Assembly: GCA_031288575.1 (NCBI GenBank)
Contig: JAITRD010000257.1
Location: 1-8,799, forward strand
DNA length: 8,799 nucleotides
Direction: 5' to 3'
Source: Treponema sp.
GTDB taxonomy: Bacteria > Spirochaetota > Spirochaetia > Treponematales > Breznakiellaceae
Shown here: piece after piece, positions 6,659 through 8,799 of the stretch
How positions within the stretch are numbered: the stretch's first letter is position 1
Layout: every line of letters starts with the position of its first letter
Notes under the pieces: generated by a model
Told to the model about the DNA's origin: nothing
The model's input: the letters and a program-made list of their open reading frames with translations, nothing else
The model's database searches: none
Position numbers and translations under genes: made by a program

Positions 6659-8008
6659 ATGATACGGATCATTTTAAAACCCGGGGAAGAAAGGCGGATC
6701 CTCGCCGGCCATCCCTGGGTCTACGATAACGAAGTTGCCCGGATTCTTACCCCCGTTCCCGGGGGCTTTAGCTCCCTTAACCCGGAGGAACTGGAAGGGG
6801 GGGAGCTTGCGGACGTGGAGAGCTCCGGCAAAACCTACCTGGGCCGGGGCTTTGTTAATCCCCGTTCCAAAATTTTCGTCCGGATCTACAGCCCCTCCAA
6901 GGAAGGGGTGGACAAGGGCTTTTTTAAGGGCCGCTTCCGGGCCGCCCTCGCCCGGCGCTTGCCGAAATACGACCTCCTCCGGGAATCCGCCCGGATTGTC
7001 TTTGGGGAGGCGGATTTTCTCCCCGGCCTGATCCTGGACCGTTTTGTGGGCTGGCCCGGGGAGGCAGTTATGAGGCTCCTCGGGGAGGGCTCCGGGGAAC
7101 CCCTGAGCTTTGAAAAAACCGAGGCCGCCCTGGGGCCACCCCTTTCCTGGATCGGGATCCAGTTCCTTGCCCGGGGAATAGATAAACGCCGGGAGGAGAT
7201 CCTCGCCGCCCTGGAGGAGGTCCTGGAAGGCTATGTTCCCGCCGGCGCCGGGCGGCCCCTGGGGCTTCCCGCGGGGATTGTGGAAAAATCCGCCCCCCGG
7301 GCCCGGGAGCTTGAGGGGCTTCCCCCCCGGGAAGGCCTGGTCAGGGGGAGCCTCCCCGCCGGGGGGATCCTGATCTTTGAAAACGGTCTGCCCTTTATGG
7401 TCCCCCTGGAGGGGGGGCACAAGACCGGCCACTACCTGGACCAGCGGGAAAACCGCCTCCGGGCCGCCGCCTTTGCCCCCGGGGGACGGGTTCTGGACTG
7501 CTGTTCCTATACCGGCGGTTTTGCCGTCCACGCCGCCCGGTCCGGGGCGTTTTCGGTGATTGCCCTGGACGAATCCGCGGAGGCCCTGAAAATGGTAAGG
7601 GAAAACGCCCGGTTAAACGGGGCGGAGGATCGCGTTACCCCGGTGGCGGGGGATGTTTTTGAGCTTCTCCGCTCCTATGACCGGGCGAAGGAAAGGTTCG
7701 ACCTTATCATCCTGGACCCCCCGGCCTTCGCCAAATCCCGTTCCGCCCTGGAGGGGGCCCTCCGGGGCTATAAAGAAATAAACCTCCGGGCCATAAAACT
7801 CCTCTCCCCCGGCGGGGTTTTGGTAAGCTGTTCATGCAGCCAGGCCCTGCCGGAAAGCCGCTTTAAGGCCATGATCGCCGAAGCCGCCGCCGACGCGGAA
7901 CGCCGGCTTATTCAGCTTGACTTCTGTTACCAGGGTCCGGATCATCCCATCCTCCTGGGTTATGATGAATCCCTCTACCTTAAATGCGGCTATTACCGGG
8001 CTTTATAG
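6659..8008 (+). CDS. rlmI: RlmI/RlmK-like class I SAM-dependent 23S rRNA methyltransferase
   Basis: The 449-residue protein matches the RlmI family, which makes m5C at position 1962 of 23S rRNA in E. coli. Domains: an N-terminal PUA domain starting with LKPGEERRILAGHPWVYDNEV (split here: LKPGEERR at 6-13, GHPWVYDNEV at 17-26) and RGFVNPRSKIFVRI (63-76), a central linker domain with ILDRFV (125-130), then a Rossmann methyltransferase. The family signature HKTGHYLDQRENR (254-266) precedes SAM motif I VLDCCSYTGGFAVHAA (278-293), the acidic ALDES (302-306), motif IV LDPPAFAKS (352-360) and motif VI VSCSCSQ (389-395), whose cysteines include the expected nucleophile. It is about 50 residues longer than E. 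coli RlmI (396), mainly from a Gly/Pro-rich stretch between 131 and 232. Last gene of the ppx-ppk operon; its link to polyphosphate is probably only co-transcription. The exact target cytosine is inferred from the family. Confidence 0.9.
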   Translation: MIRIILKPGEERRILAGHPWVYDNEVARILTPVPGGFSSLNPEELEGGELADVESSGKTYLGRGFVNPRSKIFVRIYSPSKEGVDKGFFKGRFRAALARRLPKYDLLRESARIVFGEADFLPGLILDRFVGWPGEAVMRLLGEGSGEPLSFEKTEAALGPPLSWIGIQFLARGIDKRREEILAALEEVLEGYVPAGAGRPLGLPAGIVEKSAPRARELEGLPPREGLVRGSLPAGGILIFENGLPFMVPLEGGHKTGHYLDQRENRLRAAAFAPGGRVLDCCSYTGGFAVHAARSGAFSVIALDESAEALKMVRENARLNGAEDRVTPVAGDVFELLRSYDRAKERFDLIILDPPAFAKSRSALEGALRGYKEINLRAIKLLSPGGVLVSCSCSQALPESRFKAMIAEAAADAERRLIQLDFCYQGPDHPILLGYDESLYLKCGYYRAL

Positions 8009-8058
8009 GGTTCCCGCATTTACTTGTATCGCTAAGTATTGAAGCGTAACAAAAATAT

Positions 8059-8210
8059 CCGGCTGGGGGGCAAAAATCCCCATGGGGGCCACGCTTGCTT
8101 TGCGCGAGGAGGTTTTGTCGGTGTCCTTGAGGGTCGGATGGCGCAAAGCTTCGGTATAGGACCCGCAGGGTCCTCAGTGTCCCCCATGGGGATTTTTCCC
8201 GCCCAGCCGG
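8059..8210. repeat. 30-bp inverted repeat flanking a 92-nt centre (large hairpin)
   Basis: The left arm 8059-8088 (CCGGCTGGGGGG then CAAAAATCCCCATGGGGG) and the right arm 8181-8210 are reverse complements at 28 of 30 positions. Each arm also contains the perfect palindrome CCCCATGGGG (8078-8087 and 8182-8191). Within the centre lie nested arms GCTTTGCGC (8097-8105) / GCGCAAAGC (8141-8149) and AGGACCC (8158-8164) / GGGTCCT (8168-8174). In RNA this would fold into a branched hairpin downstream of rlmI. It could stall transcription or protect the operon's 3' end, but no T-run follows, so it is not a classic terminator. Confidence 0.8.
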
Positions 8211-8310
8211 CCTTATTGTTCCGTTTAATAGGCGAGGCCGTAAAGGCGGGTCCCTTGAGGGGAAAGATGTTTCCGGGTGAGGGGGAAAACGGGCTATCTG
8301 CCGCAAGCGG
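8089..8310 (-). repeat. Repeat copy 1 (inverted orientation)
   Basis: Read on the minus strand, this copy begins at 8310 with CCGCTTGCGGCAGATAGCCCG, runs through the R part (CCTCAAGGGACCCGCCTTTACGG in two conserved blocks) to CCGG at 8207-8210, then through the A part to GCGTGGCC at 8089. It keeps the AAAAATCCCCATGGGGG block that copy 2 lacks. The middle of R (about 8221-8235) differs from the CCTAAACCTTCCCCGAACGG of copies 2 and 3. Confidence 0.75.
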
Positions 8311-8357
8311 GAGGTAGTGAAAGCCTTAATAATCATAACCGCCGTTGTGTTTTTTCG

Positions 8358-8541
8358 TTCCCCCCTTCATCCAGAAATTTCTTCCCCCTCAAGGGACCCG
8401 CCTTTACCGCCTAAACCTTCCCCGAACGGAACAATAAGGCCGGCTGGGGGGCGGTCTTAGGACCCTGCGAGTCCTAAGACCGAAGCTTTGCACCGCCGGG
8501 CGTAGGCCAAAGCCTCCTCGCGCAAAGCAATCGTGGCCCCC
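8358..8541 (+). repeat. Repeat copy 2 (direct)
   Basis: The R part is 8358-8443 and aligns with 8560-8645 over 86 positions at about 90 percent identity by eye. Its A part (8440-8541) replaces the AAAAATCCCCATGGGGG block with a strong hairpin at 8452-8482 and ends in CTCGCGCAAAGCAATCGTGG, as in copy 1. Copy 3 follows with no spacer. Confidence 0.8.
8452..8482. repeat. Perfect 12-bp hairpin inside repeat copy 2
   Basis: CGGTCTTAGGAC (8452-8463) and GTCCTAAGACCG (8471-8482) are exact reverse complements around the 7-nt loop CCTGCGA. The equivalent place in copy 1 is a shorter AGGACCC/GGGTCCT hairpin, so the structure is conserved while its arms differ. No T-run follows, which argues against a simple terminator. 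Confidence 0.85.
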
Positions 8542-8688
8542 TGCGGCAGATAGCCCGTTTTCCCCCCTTCATCCAGAAATCTCTTCCCTCCTCAAAGGGC
8601 CTGCCTTTACGGCCTAAACCTTCCCCGAACGGAACATAAGGCCGGAGGGGAGGGAAAAATCCCCATGGGGGACACTGCGGACCCTGCG
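8542..8688 (+). repeat. Repeat copy 3 (direct, truncated)
   Basis: The R part (8542-8645) starts TGCGGCAGATAGCCCG, as in inverted copy 1, and ends in GAACGGAACATAAGGCCGG. The A part begins at 8642 and keeps GAAAAATCCCCATGGGGGAC plus the start of the hairpin (GGACCCTGCG), then stops resembling the others after 8688. It is therefore a truncated or diverged copy. Confidence 0.75.
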
Positions 8689-8799
8689 ATGCAATGATAA
8701 AGGCATGCGGTTATCTGGTATAGTGTAGGAGTTCGGAAGGACAACTACCGGTTGTAGCGGACCCTGGGGCAAGCAAGCACTTGACCCCGTCCCTGCGAT
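8689..8799. other. Unassigned tail with two small inverted repeats
   Basis: No gene is recognised. ACAAC (8741-8745) and GTTGT (8751-8755) flank a TACCG loop, and GGGGCAAG (8766-8773) faces CTTGACCCC (8780-8788) with one bulge. The second could be the left part of another repeat or a regulatory hairpin for a gene beyond the edge. TTGACC at 8781-8786 resembles a -35 box but its partner is outside the window. Confidence 0.35.

Larger units (their letters stand above)
8059..8688. repeat. Cluster of three related GC-rich intergenic repeats in mixed orientation
   Basis: The gene-free stretch after rlmI is built from copies of one composite unit: an R part (about 86-105 bp, ending in GAACGGAACAATAAGGCCGG) followed by an A part (about 100-120 bp, beginning CCGGCTGGG and ending GCAATCGTGGCCCCC). 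Copy 1 is inverted (8089-8310), copies 2 (8358-8541) and 3 (8542-8688) are direct. Short open frames cross it on both strands but have no homology or Shine-Dalgarno support. It looks like a degenerate non-coding interspersed repeat, REP- or MITE-like in style; no transposase, IS end or target duplication is visible. Of the remaining gap, 8009-8058 shows nothing recognisable. Confidence 0.85.

Noticed and set aside
8039..8317. 92-codon plus-strand frame after rlmI
   Set aside because: It lies wholly within inverted repeats, starts without a Shine-Dalgarno and has no recognisable domain.
7980..8336. 118-codon minus-strand frame over the repeats
   Set aside because: It overlaps the end of rlmI and the repeat cluster, has an Arg/Pro-rich low-complexity translation and no Shine-Dalgarno; repeats of this kind often create false frames.
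8440..8541. Integron attC site
   Set aside because: There are nested inverted arms, but I find no convincing RYYYAAC / GTTRRRY core pair and no integrase or cassette gene.
8358..8645. CRISPR array
   Set aside because: The repeats are about 90 bp or more, only three, in mixed orientation and without uniform spacers; no cas genes.
8690..8760. tRNA-like segment
   Set aside because: Small inverted repeats occur, but there is no cloverleaf with a T-arm GTTCRA and a paired acceptor stem.

Overview
The window looks like a chromosomal segment of a GC-rich spirochaete, possibly near the termite-gut Treponema. That guess rests on overall protein flavour, heavy use of CGG/CGC arginine codons and degenerate GC-rich intergenic repeats; no RNA gene or marker confirms it.

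Layout. Positions 1-1282 (minus strand) hold most of a divergent GatB-like protein, cut off by the window start. A 194-bp AT-rich gap (1283-1476) separates it from a divergently transcribed plus-strand block. That block begins with an MGH1-like/trehalase-fold glycoside hydrolase at 1477, whose frame is interrupted by TAA at 2722-2724 although convincing protein homology runs on in the same frame to TAG at 2899-2901. Next come a Ppx/GppA-type exopolyphosphatase with a C-terminal HD domain (2937-4466), polyphosphate kinase 1 (4473-6647) and an RlmI-type 23S rRNA methyltransferase (6659-8008). The last three are packed with gaps of 6 and 11 nt and with Shine-Dalgarno sequences overlapping the preceding stop codons, so they read as one translationally coupled operon. 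From 8009 to the window end (about 790 bp) there is no credible gene. Instead there is a cluster of three related copies of a roughly 190-220 bp GC-rich repeat, one inverted relative to the other two, full of hairpins.

Function. Ppk and Ppx make and degrade inorganic polyphosphate, so the core of the window is a polyphosphate homeostasis cassette; Ppx may also act on pppGpp. RlmI-type methylation of 23S rRNA sits downstream as a passenger. The glycoside hydrolase seems to be decaying or recoded: it carries an in-frame stop and has Ala where the family normally shows the presumed general-acid Asp. The GatB-like protein keeps its zinc cysteines and overall fold signature but has lost several residues that are nearly invariant in working GatB, so it may be a paralogue rather than the housekeeping subunit.

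No clearly new multi-gene system is visible. The points most worth following up are the interrupted hydrolase, the divergent GatB and the inverted/direct repeat cluster.
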